In this document: piece after piece, positions 33,241-45,967 of the stretch
Layout of the letters: every line of letters starts with the position of its first letter
Position numbering within the stretch: the stretch's first letter is position 1
Notes under the pieces: generated by a model
What the model saw: only the letters and a program-made list of their open reading frames with translations
Database searches by the model: none
Told to the model about the DNA's origin: nothing
Source: Phragmites australis
Taxonomy: Eukaryota; Streptophyta; Magnoliopsida; Poales; Poaceae
Length of the DNA stretch: 64,000 nt
Assembly: GCF_958298935.1 (NCBI RefSeq)
Contig: NC_084929.1
Span: forward strand, 7,688,001 to 7,752,000
Direction of reading: 5' to 3'
Translations under genes and position numbers: made by a program

Positions 33241-34544
33241 TCATAGTATTGTTATATGCACATGACTCCATAGCCATACCTGACTAGACTTTCTCGTGAT
33301 CTGCCCTAAACTTGTTCCGTTCCATTGTCGCCTCAATCGTCAGTGGCCACTTCCATGGCCATCCTTTGCTCCCCACAACCCCTGTCACGTGCACATCCAT
33401 TGTTATTTCACTGTTGACATGAAATCTACCATACCCATGTACATGTACTGAAATAGAAAAGGATAAATTCTACCGAGAAAAGTCAAAAAGGTAGAAACAG
33501 ATAAAAGTACTTTTTAGTAACATTTGTCTTTATTGTTTCTCCTCATATGCATAATCTTTATGTTCGATTTTTTAGGATACTTGATTACATCATCGCCTAG
33601 CCAAAATAGTTTTTTCAAAACTTTTCCTAACCACTTGTGGAGTGGTAGCACACGAAGAGGCGGCAACACTGGTATGTTATCATTAACAAAGTCATTATTC
33701 GGTTGATGACAATCCTTCTTTATATGGTTACATGTTTGGGAGGCTCGTATTCTCTTATTTCAAGAGGTGCAAATTGATGACTTTATAAATTATATAAATT
33801 TCGAGGCGTTATATCTGCCATTTGCTATGAACACCAGAGGCGGTCATATATAACTCCGAACCCAGGTAGGTAGGAAGGTTATGGCGCTATGCTCGAACCA
33901 CTTCCTTTAATGAATCCTTAGTAGCAGTGAAATCTTCAGTGATGTTATTGTTCCTACATGCGTGGACATCCTTTCCCAATCATTCAGAATCATATCCTCC
34001 TAACATGAATGGATCAAAAGATATTATTGCAGTGCAGCAGCTCTGGTTTCTTTCTCACTCACATAATGGAATAAGTATCACTTTGATCACCTTGTCTCGC
34101 TAGGGCCCCAACGCAATCCAGTCCTGCATGTGCTTTGTAGATTTGTACGATAAACAATGTTTTTATCCTAATCTTCTCCTTGATGCTTCCTTTCCATACC
34201 TTCATAATGGCACCATTGTTTAGTGTCAAACATGCATTCTTTATTAGGTCAGGAGCCTGATCATGGTCAGGCCAATTAAAGAGGAATATGTCCCCTCAAC
34301 TCGCATCGCATCGATCCAAAGACAAATGTTTCCTTGCTTCTTTACGCAAGTAATCCGTGACCGCCATCTATTAAATTGATACTTGAAAAGGAACTTTCAG
34401 ATGTTTCACCCAAATCTCATCCGATCTCCGATGAAAATGACAGGCCTGATTAGCATGTAAACAACACCACTGTTACATTTGCAGTCAGTTAGGTGTATCA
34501 TGTATATGCTAGTGGGTAGTCAGTGTCAGAGAGAGATGATAACT
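33241..34544. other. Unassigned intergenic DNA
   Basis: There is no supported gene. A 36-codon minus-strand frame near 33300-33390 (GWPWKWPLTIEATMERNKF) reads well but is too short to assign. The rest has interrupted frames on both strands. Confidence 0.4.
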
Positions 34545-35079
34545 AAGCAGAGCAATGATTGATAGATCTTTATTGGTACTACACAACTGGTAAACATCAC
34601 ATGAACATGTGGAACAAATTTAGATGGCTTGCAAATTGGCTCCATGCATTCAGGGCTAAGGTAATCTACAAGGACATGATCATGTTTGTGTGCAGTGGTG
34701 GTGGTTTTCCTGTCCTTATCAGTGGCCAATGCAGGTGCCAACTGAATATTATGAGCTCATCATTCAACTTCTGCAGGCTCTGAAAGAAATACATACAATC
34801 AACAACCACTTTGCCATGCCTTTGTTTCAATATAAAGCTAAGGTGATAGCAAAATATGATAAGATATATATAAGCCATTCTTTCTCTTCTCTCTTTTTTT
34901 TGTTTTTGTTTTTTTTTTGTTTTCAGTGTGCATGGCTTATCTTTTTGTTTTCAGTGTGCATGGCTTATCAGGCTAGTTTACAACTTTACAAGCTGCTTTC
35001 TGCTCGTGTTACATGATCTTCTACACATCTTTTTCTAGTCCCTTCCCCTCTTTCTGACGAGCACACAGATTGAAGACGA
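34545..35079 (-). other. Probable 3' UTR of the MYB gene
   Basis: It lies downstream of the TGA at 35082-35080. A minus-strand AATAAA at 34574-34569 is a plausible polyadenylation signal, giving a UTR of about 530 bases. It includes a 26-bp tandem duplication near 34915-34970 (ttttcagtgtgcatggctta twice) and an A-rich run on the minus strand. Confidence 0.5.
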
Positions 35080-36711
35080 TCAGGTAACCCTGATAGTGCC
35101 GAAAAAAGGCGTGCTCTGCGATGGGCGGGGCTGATTGGATAACTTGGATGTCGACATCTTCAGCTCCAGATCAGGCATCTGGAGTTGCACCTGAGGCTTT
35201 GCCATCAGGTTCAGGGAAGAAGGGGATTGAAACTGTGATGCACCATCACCATCACCACCACCACCACATGGAGATGTGCTGCTCATCAGGTTCAGGCATG
35301 GAGGCAGCAGCACAGCTTCCTCCTTCGTCGTTACGTCCACAACAAGCGGCAGGCTGGGGAATTGCAGTCCAGATACTGATGTTGTCCTGGCCATTGCTGC
35401 CTTTTTGGCACCTCCAACCTGAGGAGTGTGCACATGACAGGTTACGTTTCATGACACATTGTCATGGAACAGGAACAAGTGGGAACTCGGCTATGTTTCA
35501 GTTACCGCATCAAAGAGGGTGGACCTCCTCTTCTTCTTTGTGAGGCTATTCTGACTCAGGAAGTACTTCTGGGCATGGCTGGCTACCTGCGTCGGGGTCC
35601 GTGTCGTGACGAAGTGTCGGGAAATGCCTCGCCAGTTGCCTTTCCCGAGCTTGTCGAGGCCAGCGAGGAATCTACGTTGCTCTTCCTCGGTCCATGGGAC
35701 TCCTGAGACGGTCAGTTTATACAGGAGTTACAGAAGATGAAATTGTTCATCTTGAAATGTCAAACAGCTACTAAGATGTACTGATATGTTATGTGAGCAA
35801 ACAGTAACCGTATGCGTGAATAGTAACCGCGTATGTGAACAATAAACCTGTACGTGAACAGTAATCATGCAAGAGAAGAATTAATCTAAGTCACTTTCAA
35901 TATTGTAAGTCTCCCCAAGTTATAGTGTAGTCCCTCTCCCCCTAATGATCTTGGATCCTAACAGATCATTCCGGACTTAAATATTCATCTGTTGAAACAA
36001 GCTGACAACGAAAACATCTTATCATTAATCACTTGATAAGTGCACAATTCGACCAAGTATTAGTCATCTGATAACTGTAATCGACCGAACATACTGTCCT
36101 AAACTTAAAATTAATCCATCACTCCTTGCAAGAAATTATGACAAGTAACAGAAGCTGCAAACTCTGAAACGAGAATCAGAGTCACAATAAATTCATCCTT
36201 GTGGTTGTAACTGGTACTGTTGAGATAAAGAAACTCAGAAACAAAATCGGATCATAACAAATCAACTGAAGTAAGCATGCAACTTGCCCTGTTCCATCAG
36301 ACTAGAGAGTGTTCAAGAACCGCATTAGATTGTTTCAGTCTCACCTTTCTTCCTCTCCGGAACCCTGCCCATGAGGCCATCCAGCATATGCCCACCGGAT
36401 ACCCTCTCGGCGCTCTCCTCTATTGGGACAAGCGAAGACGAAGACGACGACTCCGAAGGCGACATGTTCGAGGCGGCAGCAGCAGCAGGAACTCCATAGT
36501 ATGTAGCTGGTGACAGGCACTCCATGCTGAAGCACTTATTCAGAGGAGAAGAGCCTACCTGCAGCTGCACCCCAAACAGCCTCAAGCCACCACGACTAGT
36601 ACTTGTGCTGCTGTTGCTGCCTATGCTAATGCTGTTCTCATGATCTCTGTAACCACTACAAGTTCTAGAGTTGTGGCCATTGTTTCCACAACTGGAGCAT
36701 TTCCTTGCCAT
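35080..36711 (-). CDS. 1R-MYB (SHAQKYF) transcription factor with N-terminal zinc knuckle
   Basis: Three exons by splice signals: 36711-36345, 35702-35506, 35418-35080. Introns are 642 and 87 bases (donors GTGAGA and GTAACT, acceptors ending CAG). Phases agree, giving 300 residues. Residues 5-18 form a CX2CX4HX4C knuckle ([14 protein letters not shown]). Residues 44-48 are RLFGV, the R/KLFGV repressor-type motif. The MYB repeat runs from about 124 to 170 with W126, W146 and SHAQKYF at 164-170, then a basic KKKRR. DLELKM (271-276) resembles an EAR repression motif. Family members bind I-box/TATCCA-type sites in the nucleus in sugar, light or senescence responses (family knowledge). The ATG was chosen because MARKCSSC is the usual family start. 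All expected residues are present, so it is probably functional. Confidence 0.9.
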
Positions 36712-36791
36712 GCCCAATTGTGATAGTTGGAGGAGCAAGCCAAAACAGAGAAACAACTTCCGTGTGGCTAGATAAGATATTGTAGGGTGTT

Positions 36792-37028
36792 GTAGCTAGG
36801 GGCTTAATAAAGGAAGAAGAATGGCAAGGGCTATTTAGGAAATAATAAAAAATTCCTGTGTGATGGAAGGGAACGTGTATACTACCATCATCTTCTTTGA
36901 TGGTTTCTAGTAGCTAGGGGCTTAATAAAGGAAGAAGAATGGCAAGGGCTATTTAGGAAATAATAAAAATTCCTGTGTGATAGAAGGGAACGTGTATACT
37001 AGCATCATCTTTTTTGATGGTTTGTAGC
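36792..37028. repeat. 118-bp tandem duplication in the MYB promoter
   Basis: Two nearly identical copies start at gtagctaggggcttaataaa (36792 and 36910). They differ at only a few positions. The nearer copy begins about 80 bases upstream of the MYB ATG. On the minus strand each carries CCTAAATAGCC, the best TATA-like candidate, so the core promoter may itself be duplicated. A GATAAG (I-box) lies between the duplication and the ATG at about 36772. Confidence 0.9.
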
Positions 37029-37221
37029 ATATAGCTGCATTTAGAATCCACAGGAATATGTTGAGTCTCTGCCACTATTACCTGATGGAACTTTCAGTAT
37101 ACAGCATATAGATCTATACTTCGCATATGATTAGAATGTTTAGTTCCTTAAGCTTTTCATGGATTGCGTTTCAATCAGAGAAGGTCATATGATTGCAACA
37201 GTATATTTTTTAGTTACATGC

Positions 37222-38665
37222 TGTAGGAATGAGATTGGCAACTAGAGAGGTTGAATAGTCACTCAACAATTTTTTTTTTGAAAGCGATGGTTTTCTCCCA
37301 TTTGAATCATCCAACGCACCTCAAAACTCAAACGGAAATAAAATTAGAAATAAGTTTTAACAAAAGAAAATCAAGATAACATAACTCCACGGATGATATA
37401 TGAACCATAGGTTCTATGGCACACAAAAGATCACAACTTGCAAAGAAAAAAACAGATGAATACTGAGCAACGAAACTCTCCATGTTGATTGTCTAGAGGC
37501 AAGGAAATTCAAGACCTCATCACATAAACGTGTGTATGCGAATTTTATTCCTCTATCAACAACAAGAATGACCTCACAAGGTGCTAAAATTTCAGCCCAA
37601 AAATCAAATCCGAAAATAAAAAAATATGCAAACTTGCAAGGGAAACAATAGAGGAAAACTAGAAAGATATGAGCACAATAATATGAAGAAAAATAAACTT
37701 CATTGCAGCAGAGATCAGCCCTATTTTAGGCAGATTACAAAGATTTGTTACACAAAGCTTTACCTAATACATAGGCTAACAACTCATCTTCCAATTATCT
37801 AAACCCTAGCACAAGGCTCTCATATGGATGGTATAAAGGGCACAAAATGGCTTGTTCATCTTCTCCTATAGTCCTATTTCTCTATTTATAAGTCTGGGAA
37901 ACTTGACCCCTAAGTTTCCTAGATTTTTCCTAAAATACCCATCTCTTGTAGTAAGAACCTACCTACCATTGAGGGTATTTTTGTCTATTTTCTTCTCAGT
38001 TCATCGGACACCCTCAGCGCCATCACAACGTAGCTTCGCCTCGACGCAAGCTTCACGATGGAACCACGTACTCTTCCAGTCCTCTTATGATTTTGAGGCC
38101 AAACTACGAAACCCTAGCACGCTTCTCAAAGCATGACTCCCTACTTCCTTATACCTTAAGAAAGTGCTCTGAAGTCGATGTGTGTACTCCGTCTTACTAT
38201 TCTGACTGCCGATTAGTGTCTCCCGCTCCTTATCCCTCGAGCCGCTTTATCACTTGCTATCTCCATCGCTTGACTTTGTTAACACGCTATCTCCATCGCT
38301 TGACTTTGTTAATACGCTATCTCCATCCACCTTCCATGCTTTGCTTGACCTCTACGTGTTCAGCTAGGATCACTCTTGACTTCACTTGACATCCTTAATC
38401 ATTCGGCACCAAGCACTCCGCTTGGCACCAATCATCCTACCATTAACCGCTAAGTTGCATCCACACCTGTACATCATGAGACAAGCAAATACATATCTCT
38501 AACTCCAATTCTAGTTAGTTTATAATCAATATGCTCAAATAAAATCTTAAATCAATTCAAATCACATAAAAACTCATGCAAAACCAAAGGTCATCAAAAC
38601 AAATAAATATTAATATCAATCACTCATCACAAGTAAACAAAGGCACATTTTAACTTAGTTTTTCA
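37222..38665 (-). repeat. 3' LTR of the copia element
   Basis: Plus-strand TGTAGGAATGAGATTGGCAA to ...TTAGTTTTTCA; 1444 bp. A purine-rich minus-strand AAGGGAGCGAT directly inside it is the likely polypurine tract. It contains a 27-bp tandem duplication (tatctccatcgcttgactttgt, near 38270-38320) absent from the 5' LTR. A TATA-like CTTATAAATAG lies near 37880 on the minus strand. Confidence 0.88.
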
Positions 38666-39837
38666 ATCGCTCCCTTATGAGTGTAGACAACCCTCAAAGT
38701 ATAAAGATTTTGGTCTGAAGAAACTAAAACAAGATAAGCTCATCTAAGTGACCAAAAACACGAGAAAAAGCAAAATATGTCACTTCACATAATAAAGGTT
38801 GCAAAAATTCTAAGAGAGGTAAAGACGAGCCATAAACCTCAAAAGGGTAAGAAAAACTAAAAAACCTAAAAACACATGCTCCTCCTTAATGATTGCACAT
38901 TTTCTATTTTCCCCCTTTTACTTCTAGATAAATGCAATTTTCTCCCCTTTTATTGAATATTTGTACATAATATCTTTGGGCATATTTTCTCCTCTTTTGG
39001 TAATACAAACATCAAGGATACAAGACAATGCCAAAGATGTACAAATAAACTGTAAGTCTACAAAGCTTCACATATAGATCACAAAATACTTACAAGGACT
39101 AGAGATGTCAAAGCACTATAAGGAGTAAACAATATAACTCAAAGACGCACAAAGTGTTGACATGAGTTCATGTCACAAGCACCGGGAGTAAAGCAAGTTT
39201 TGATCATGTTGTTCAATTATCCAACAGATGTCACCATAAAAGCATTCACAGTTTCATGACCAGTGCAGAGATTAGAGCCACTGTATTCAATTCAATTTTA
39301 GCTCAAAACTTGATCATTCATTTTATTAACTCAACATGGGATTCAATATATGCAGTTTTTCACAAAGCCAAAATAAGTTGTGTCTTTGTGACACAAAAGA
39401 GCACATGCTTTCCTAAGGGTTAATCATGGGCTAAACATTTACATTGACCAAGGTCCAAGACCCCATCCGCTGAACTGAACAAATCAGCCTAGCACAAGTT
39501 TTTCATAGAACTAGCCCTAATTTAAGCATTAATCAAGCTAAAACAAATACTCCAGGGTGACAAGAGATTATGTTCATATTTTAAGTTTATTCTTAGAAAA
39601 AACAAACTTGCTCAACATATTTTATGCCATATTTTAATAAGAGCCTAAGTTTGCACAAGTTGTTATACATCCACTACACTTAGCACAAATTCACAACTAG
39701 TACAAGAAAGTGCAAAGAACATATAAGTGAAGCTCGCTAACTTGATTATCTTACAAAATGCTATGCAATGCAAACTCAATAAAAGTAAGATAGAGGCAAC
39801 TTCTCCTCACACAATGCTATAGGGATGACACATACTA
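38666..39837 (-). other. 3' internal spacer of the copia element
   Basis: It is non-coding between the pol end and the 3' LTR. Minus-strand text near 39010-38890 (CTTGATGTTTGTATTACCAA then AAGAGGAGAAAATATG) resembles the post-pol stretch of Opie/Ji-type elements. No env-like frame was found. Confidence 0.6.
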
Positions 39838-42290
39838 AGCTCTCCCCTCAGAAAAGTAAACCTTGTTGCATCTAGAGGCTTGGTAAAGATATCAACTAGC
39901 TGGTGGTGGGTATCTATGTAGCTCAACTCAATGTCTCCCTTCTCACTGTGGTCTCTCATGAAGTGGAATCTCACATCTTATGTTTGGTTCTAGAGTGTTG
40001 AATTGGATTATTGGCTAAGCTTATGGCAGTGGTGTTATCACACAAAAGATCTAATCCAAAATCCCTCAAAGTAGGAACCATTCACAAAATTTACGAGCAA
40101 CAGCTACATATTCAGCTTTAGTAGTAGACTGCGCAATGCTAGACTGCTTGCGAGAAGACAAACACATAAGAGAAGTACCTAAGAAATGACAAGTATCAGA
40201 GATACTCTTCCTGTCAATTCCACAAACAACAAAATTCACATCCGGAAAGCCACGAAGAGGAAGCGAAGAGGATGCAGAAAACTAAAATCCATACTCGAGA
40301 GTGTGCTTGAGATACCTTAGAATGCGTTTCACCGCTTGGCAGTGAGACATTATGGTGAATCCTAGAAGCGAGCACACATGCATACGTCGAAGTGGATGTT
40401 GGGTCTTGTCACTGTCAGGTACAGGAGGGAGCCGATCATGCTCCTGTACTCCAACTGGTCCACCTCATCACCATCTTCATCTAGATTAAGCACAGTCGAG
40501 GTAGCCATCAGTGTCGTTAATGGCTTTGCATCGCTCATGTCGAACTTCTTTAGCAGATCCTTGTTGTACTTCGCCTGGTGGATGAAAGTGTCTTGCTTGC
40601 ACTGTTTGATTTGAAGTCCAACGAAGAAGTTGAACTCACCCATCATTGACATCTCGTACTCCCTGCTCATAGTTTCTGTAAATTTATCCACAGGTGCATG
40701 AGAAGAGCCACAAAAAATGATATCATCCACGTAAATCTAAACAAGTAAGAAATCATTGTCATGTTAGAGAGTGAACAAAGTTTTATCAGTTGACCCCATC
40801 ACATACCCATGCCCTAGCAAAAAATATATAAGCCTATCATACCAAGTTCTAGGTTCCTGCTTAAGCTCATACAAAGCTTTCTGAAGCTCGGGCGCAAGTG
40901 TGGTAGTAGGGAGTACTGGATCATCCTCGTCATCCCCAAAAACTGGAAGTTCGACATCTACAACGATGCTTTCGCTCATCTCCTGGTCACCTGCACACTC
41001 AAAGATAGGACTAGTACAAGGGGTTGATTCATGAAAGGTCACATCATAGGACTCTATGATGGTGTTAGTGTCAAGATTAAAGACCCTATAAAAATAACCA
41101 TGGAGAGAATACCCTAAGAAAATACCATCAGAAGAACGCGACTTGAACTTGTCAAGATTGCCATGCTTTAGGATGAAGCACCGACACCCAAAAACTCTCA
41201 AATGCGAAACCTTCAGCTTCCTCCTAAAACACAACTCATAAGACGTCAAATTTAAGATTGAGTGCAAGAAAATTTGATTGGAGATGTAGCACGCCGTGCT
41301 AATAGCCTCAGCCCAAAACTTCCTAGGAGTCCTATGCTCATCAAGCATCGTCCCTGCAATCTCCACCAAAGTGTGATTCTTCCTCTCAACCATGCCCTTC
41401 TGCTGAGGAACGCGTGGGACAAAAAATTAATGCTCAATGCCATGCTTAATGTAGAAAGCATCAAAGAGATAGTTCTTGAACTCGATGCCATTATCACTAC
41501 GAATTGCTTTCAAGACACCAGGTATTTCTTTGAACAATCTCAAAGCCAAGTTCTAAAAGTGTGAAAACATTTCATCCTTGCTCACAAAAAAGAAGATCCA
41601 AAAGTAGTGAGGGAAGTCATCAATAATGACAAGAACATACTACTCCCTGCTCGCTGAACCTAGGAACGACCAACAGTGTCCATATGGAGAAGTTCTCCCG
41701 TAGTTTAGTCATTATCAGATTGACTGGTGGGTGAGGAACAACAAACATCTTGCCATGCCGATAAGGAGAACAAACAAGGTTCTTCTCAAATTTGAGCTTG
41801 GACAATCCTTGATCAAACCTAGGGCACTCAAACGAGTAAGAAAATCAAAACTCATGGGCCCTAGTCTCCTATGCTACATCCAAAGCTCAGAAGAAGGCTA
41901 TGCAATAAAACAACAAGAAGAACCGTTAGCTCCAAAAATTCTCCCAACTCTGGAAATTCGGCAAATCAAAGTGCCAAAAGAATCAAGAACTTGAGAAGTA
42001 TCACGTTTGAAATGCAATTCGTAGTCCTCATCTAGCAACTGAGATACAAATGGAAGATTGTATCCCAGATGCTCCACCAAAGCCACATCTTTGAGAGTGA
42101 AACTCTCATTCACCCTTACCATACCTTTGGCCTTCACTCTTCCTTTTCGATCATCCTCGAAAGTGATGTACTCGTTCCACTTCATCGCGGTGAGGTTGAA
42201 GAACCATGATGCATCTCTAGTCATATGGCATGAACAACCAGAGTCGATGAGTCACTTGTCCTCCATGTCTCGACCTACCACCTACATATG
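39838..42290 (-). pseudogene. copia pol relic: protease, integrase, RT, RNase H
   Basis: Reading minus strand from 42290: a protease start LIDSGCSCHMT (catalytic DSG intact, but the codon before it is a stop), then 42224-41898 (pre-integrase region). Next is an integrase zinc segment CSPYRHGKM in which the second Cys is Tyr. 41393-40764 starts MVERKNHTLVEIAGTML (integrase end) and runs directly into ALYELKQEPRTWYDRL of reverse transcriptase, so most of the reverse-transcriptase N-terminal half is deleted. 40730-40362 begins at MDDIIFCG (the YVDDI region, mutated) and continues through GSLLYLTVTRPNI. RNase H ends near 39838 with HHQLVDIFTKPL. Confidence 0.85.
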
Positions 42291-44603
42291 AAAAGAATAG
42301 TAGGTGGATGGCTCAGTACTGGGGTTAGACAGAAATCCCTTGGGAATCTAATGCTGGATTGTCCACCCTGAAGCAATGAATGCAGATCAACACCAGCACG
42401 CTGGGGGTGAGAACCACGATAAGGAAAATATGGTCCACCAAAGCAATGGGACTCAATGCCTCTTACACGTGGACCAAAACCATGAGTCATGGTAAAATCC
42501 ACGCTGGACAAAACCTCTGGAAGAAAACTGATGAGCGTCTAAGACTCGTAGGGGAGAACAAGAAAAAGGCTCATTTACACCAATATAGGGGCGGTATATG
42601 TCCCGGATACTCCACTCCCACTCACGCCGCTCATCTCTCCTACGACGAAAGCAAAACCCAACAAGGTAACCCTATCTCTAGCAGTAGGTGCAGTGGTAAC
42701 ATCTCTCAGGAACTCAAATACCGATCACTCTAAGCTCTCTCACTAGGGCTCTCACCTTAGGTTGTAGAGCTTTCTTGGGTTGTGGTGCTGGATTCTTCTT
42801 GGTAGGCTATGGTGTGGGTTTTTTCTTGATGGATTGTGGTGTGATATTGATTTTGGACTTCTCAACTTATAGGGTGCTAGGTGTGTTGAAAACACTCTTA
42901 CTATCCCCATTGTAAGCAACCCTCTCAAATCCCAACTCAAGAGCTAAACCCGTCTTGTCAGCACACATCTTGATCTTTGCCAAGATCAAATTCCTTTTTT
43001 CCTTGCCCTCTAAGTACTTCTCTACTAAAGAAAGGAGATACTCATTCTCATCCAAGAGTTTTTAAACTTGCCCTCTAACCCAGCTAAGCTTGTCCTGAAA
43101 GACTATGCAAGTGGAATAGTTTGGTTGCACATCCTTCGAACACCCAACACTCACCAATGTAGATTCTATCTTTTTAAGGCACTTGTCTTTTAGTTCAACA
43201 TCCTTTGCAAGAAAAGGGCAATTCTTATGAGCACCTAAGAGATTAGACCTAGACTCCTCCTTAAGGAGCTTCTTGTCGACATTCTCAAGCCGACAAGCGA
43301 CTTGAGCATGCACATTCTGAAGCTCGACAAGTTCATTCATAACCAACAAACAACTCTCACACTCCTCATCATCAAACCTAGACCTAAGCAATGCAAGCTC
43401 AAAAGAAATAGACTTATACTTAGGCCTAAGCTTTTTCAACTCATGCACAACTTTCTTAAGTAACCTATCCTAGCTAAGGAGAGCATCATTCAAGGTATCA
43501 ACTTGGACAGAAAGTTGGTCATAGGAAGGTAATACCTCAGCCGGTAAAGGGGTCATTGTCGTTGTTGTCATCCGCCATGAAGCAGAGGCCGATAAAGTCC
43601 TTGTTCTTCTTCTTCTTGTCCTTCACCGGCAGCTTCTCCTCCTCCGAGCTCTCCTCCTTGCTAGAAAAGGTGTCGATGTCGCCGAGAGTAGCCACGAATG
43701 CCCTATAAGCCGCCTTGGTCACCTTCTTGGCTCTCTTGTCGCAGTTCTTTTAGAAGAAGGGCTTCTTGTTCCTTATCTTATGCTTATTGTGATTGTGGTC
43801 GTGGTCTTTCCTCTTCTTGAGCTTGGGATAGTCTGCCTTGAAGTGGGTTGTATCACCACACTCAAAGGAGGTACGGGAACTGCCCCTCCCCTAGTCTCGG
43901 TGATTGTTATAGAAACGGGTAAACTTCTTCACAATAAGAGCAAGGTCCTCATCATCTAAAGTGTCTACTAGCTCCTCTACGATAGAAACCAAAGAAGACA
44001 AAGAAAAATCACTCGATGAAGTGTTAGCACAAGAGAAGCTATCTCCAGCCTGATTGCCACCATTCGATCGGGAAACTAACATCATGTTCTGAGATAGGGG
44101 GTTTCCAAGACTTATCCGAGCCACCTTTGCCATTTCGGTGGACTTGAGCTTGCTGAAGAGCCCATCACAAGTTAATATGTCATAACTTGGTGACTCTTTA
44201 ATGCTCGAGATCTTCACTTCCCATATTTTACGGTCAAGAATATAGAGAAGTTTGATCGCTCTCTTGTGGTCAGAATAGGATAGAACACCAGTGGATCGAA
44301 GTTTGCTCACAGTCCCATCAAAGCGAGCAAACATCGCATCTAAAAACTCTCCGGGGCCTTGAACATATATTTGATATTCTTAGTTGTATGTACTTTGGCG
44401 TCTGCCCTATCAAACTCATTCTGACTCAGACTTGTAAGTAAAATATTTTTGGCCTTGCTGTTGGCCTCATACTGTTTGATTTGAATCTGAGTCGTGCGAG
44501 GTGCAGGAATCACATAGTTGGAATCAACTATTTCCCAAATTACACTTCGTAGGCTTAGAGGATAAGCCTCCATGCACACCTTCCAGTATGAAAAATCTTT
44601 CAA
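42291..44603 (-). pseudogene. copia gag relic with degenerate zinc knuckle
   Basis: Fragments are at 44603-44340 (MKDFSYWKVCMEAYPLSL...), 44334-43891 (gag core ending FYNNHRD), 43722-43537 (acidic/Lys-rich linker), 43448-43062 and 43055-42867 (helical, Leu/Glu-rich, coiled-coil type). The zinc knuckle near 43870-43820 reads SFECGDTTHFKADYPK; the first and last Cys of the CCHC pattern are Ser and Tyr, so metal binding is lost. Several stops interrupt the frame. Confidence 0.8.
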
Positions 44604-44661
44604 CTTCTCTTCATTATTGTCTATAGATCACAAAGTCAGTAAAGATCAACAAGTGTTCAAA

Positions 44662-44676
44662 CCGGCTCTGATACCA
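44662..44676 (-). other. Primer-binding site of the copia element
   Basis: Minus strand TGGTATCAGAGCCGG, three bases from the LTR edge; a canonical initiator tRNA-Met type. Confidence 0.92.
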
Positions 44677-44679
44677 ATT

Positions 44680-45967
44680 GTAGGAACAAGATTGACGACT
44701 AGAGGATGGGTGAATAGATGCTTCAACAAATTTCTTACGAAATCGATGGTCTTCTCCTATTTGGATCACCTAACGCACCTCAAAACTTAACCAGAAGCAT
44801 AAATGGAGAGAAGTTTTAACAAGAGAAATTTAACACAACACGACTCCATAGATGGTTCATTAGGTTCAATTTAAGATCAATCCATGTGTCTTAGCACTCG
44901 AAAGATCACAACTTGCAAAGAAACAAGAAAAGATGAACACCAAGAAACGAAACTCTCTAAGTTGATTGTCTAGCGGTAAGAGAATTCAAGATCTCATCAC
45001 ATAAGCGTATGTATGCGAATTTTATGCCTCTAGCAACAAGAAAAATGACCTCATAAGATGCTAAAATTTTAGTCCAAAAATAAAAAAAAATTAAATCTAG
45101 AAACCAAAAAACTTGTAAACTTGGAAGGGAACCAATAGAGAGAAACTCATATGGATGGCACAAGGGGCTCAAAATGGCTGATTCATCTCTTCCCATAGCC
45201 CCACCTCTCTATTTATAAGTATAGAAAACTTGACTCCTAAGTTTTTTAACTTTTTTCTAAAATACCTCTCTCTTGTAGTACACTCTTTCCTATCATCGAT
45301 GGTATTTTGGTCTATTTTCTTCTCGATCCATCGGACGACCGTAGCGCCTTCACAACTTAGCTTCGTCTCAATGCAAGCTTCACGATGGTACCATATACTC
45401 ATCCAGTCCTCCTATGATATTAAGGCCAAACCATGAAATCCTAGCATGCTTCTCAAAGCGTGACTCCCCACTCGCTTACACCTTAGCAAGTGCTCTGATG
45501 TCGACGCGTGTACTTCATCTTGTGATCCTAACCACCGGCAAGTCTCTCCCGCTCTCGATCCCTCAGGTCGCCTTGTCACTTGCACTGGTATCCCCTTCGC
45601 TTGACTTTGTCAACACGTCATCTCCATCCACCTTTCATGCTTTGCTTGATCTCCACATGTTCAGTTAGGATCACCCTTGACTTTGTCCAGCTTCCTTGAT
45701 CGTCCAGCACCAAGCACTCTGCTTGGCTCCGATCATCCCATCGTCGACTGTCAAGTTGCATTCATCACCTGCACACTATGAGACAAACAAACACATATTT
45801 CCAACTCCAATTTTAGTTAGTCCATAATCAATATGCTTAAATGAAATCCCAAATTAATTTAGATCACATCAAAGCTCATGCAAAACTAAAAATCCTAAAA
45901 CCAAATAAATACCAATATCAATCACTCATCACAAGTAAACCAAGATACATTTCAACTTAGATTCTCA
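44680..45967 (-). repeat. 5' LTR of the copia element
   Basis: Plus-strand TGTAGGAACAAGATTGACGA to ...TTAGATTCTCA; 1288 bp. It is visibly diverged from the 3' LTR, including indels, which suggests an old insertion. A TATA-like TTATAAATAG lies near 45208 on the minus strand. Confidence 0.88.

Larger units (their letters stand above)
37222..45967 (-). mobile_element. Ty1/copia retrotransposon, Opie/Ji-like, degenerate
   Basis: LTRs at 37222-38665 and 44680-45967 are in the same orientation. They enclose, on the minus strand, a primer-binding site, a long gag with zinc knuckle, protease, integrase, reverse transcriptase and RNase H. Integrase before reverse transcriptase defines copia. The long LTRs, extended gag and long spacer after pol fit the Maximus/SIRE group that includes Opie and Ji (inference). 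Flanking pentamers (catgc, tatat) do not match, so a target duplication is not visible. Numerous stops and a deletion in reverse transcriptase make it non-autonomous. Confidence 0.88.

Noticed and set aside
35121..35543. Plus-strand ORF of 140 codons with an eight-histidine run
   Set aside because: It is the antisense of a glycine-rich stretch (GGGGDGDG) in exon 3 of the MYB gene; splice phases support the minus-strand gene.
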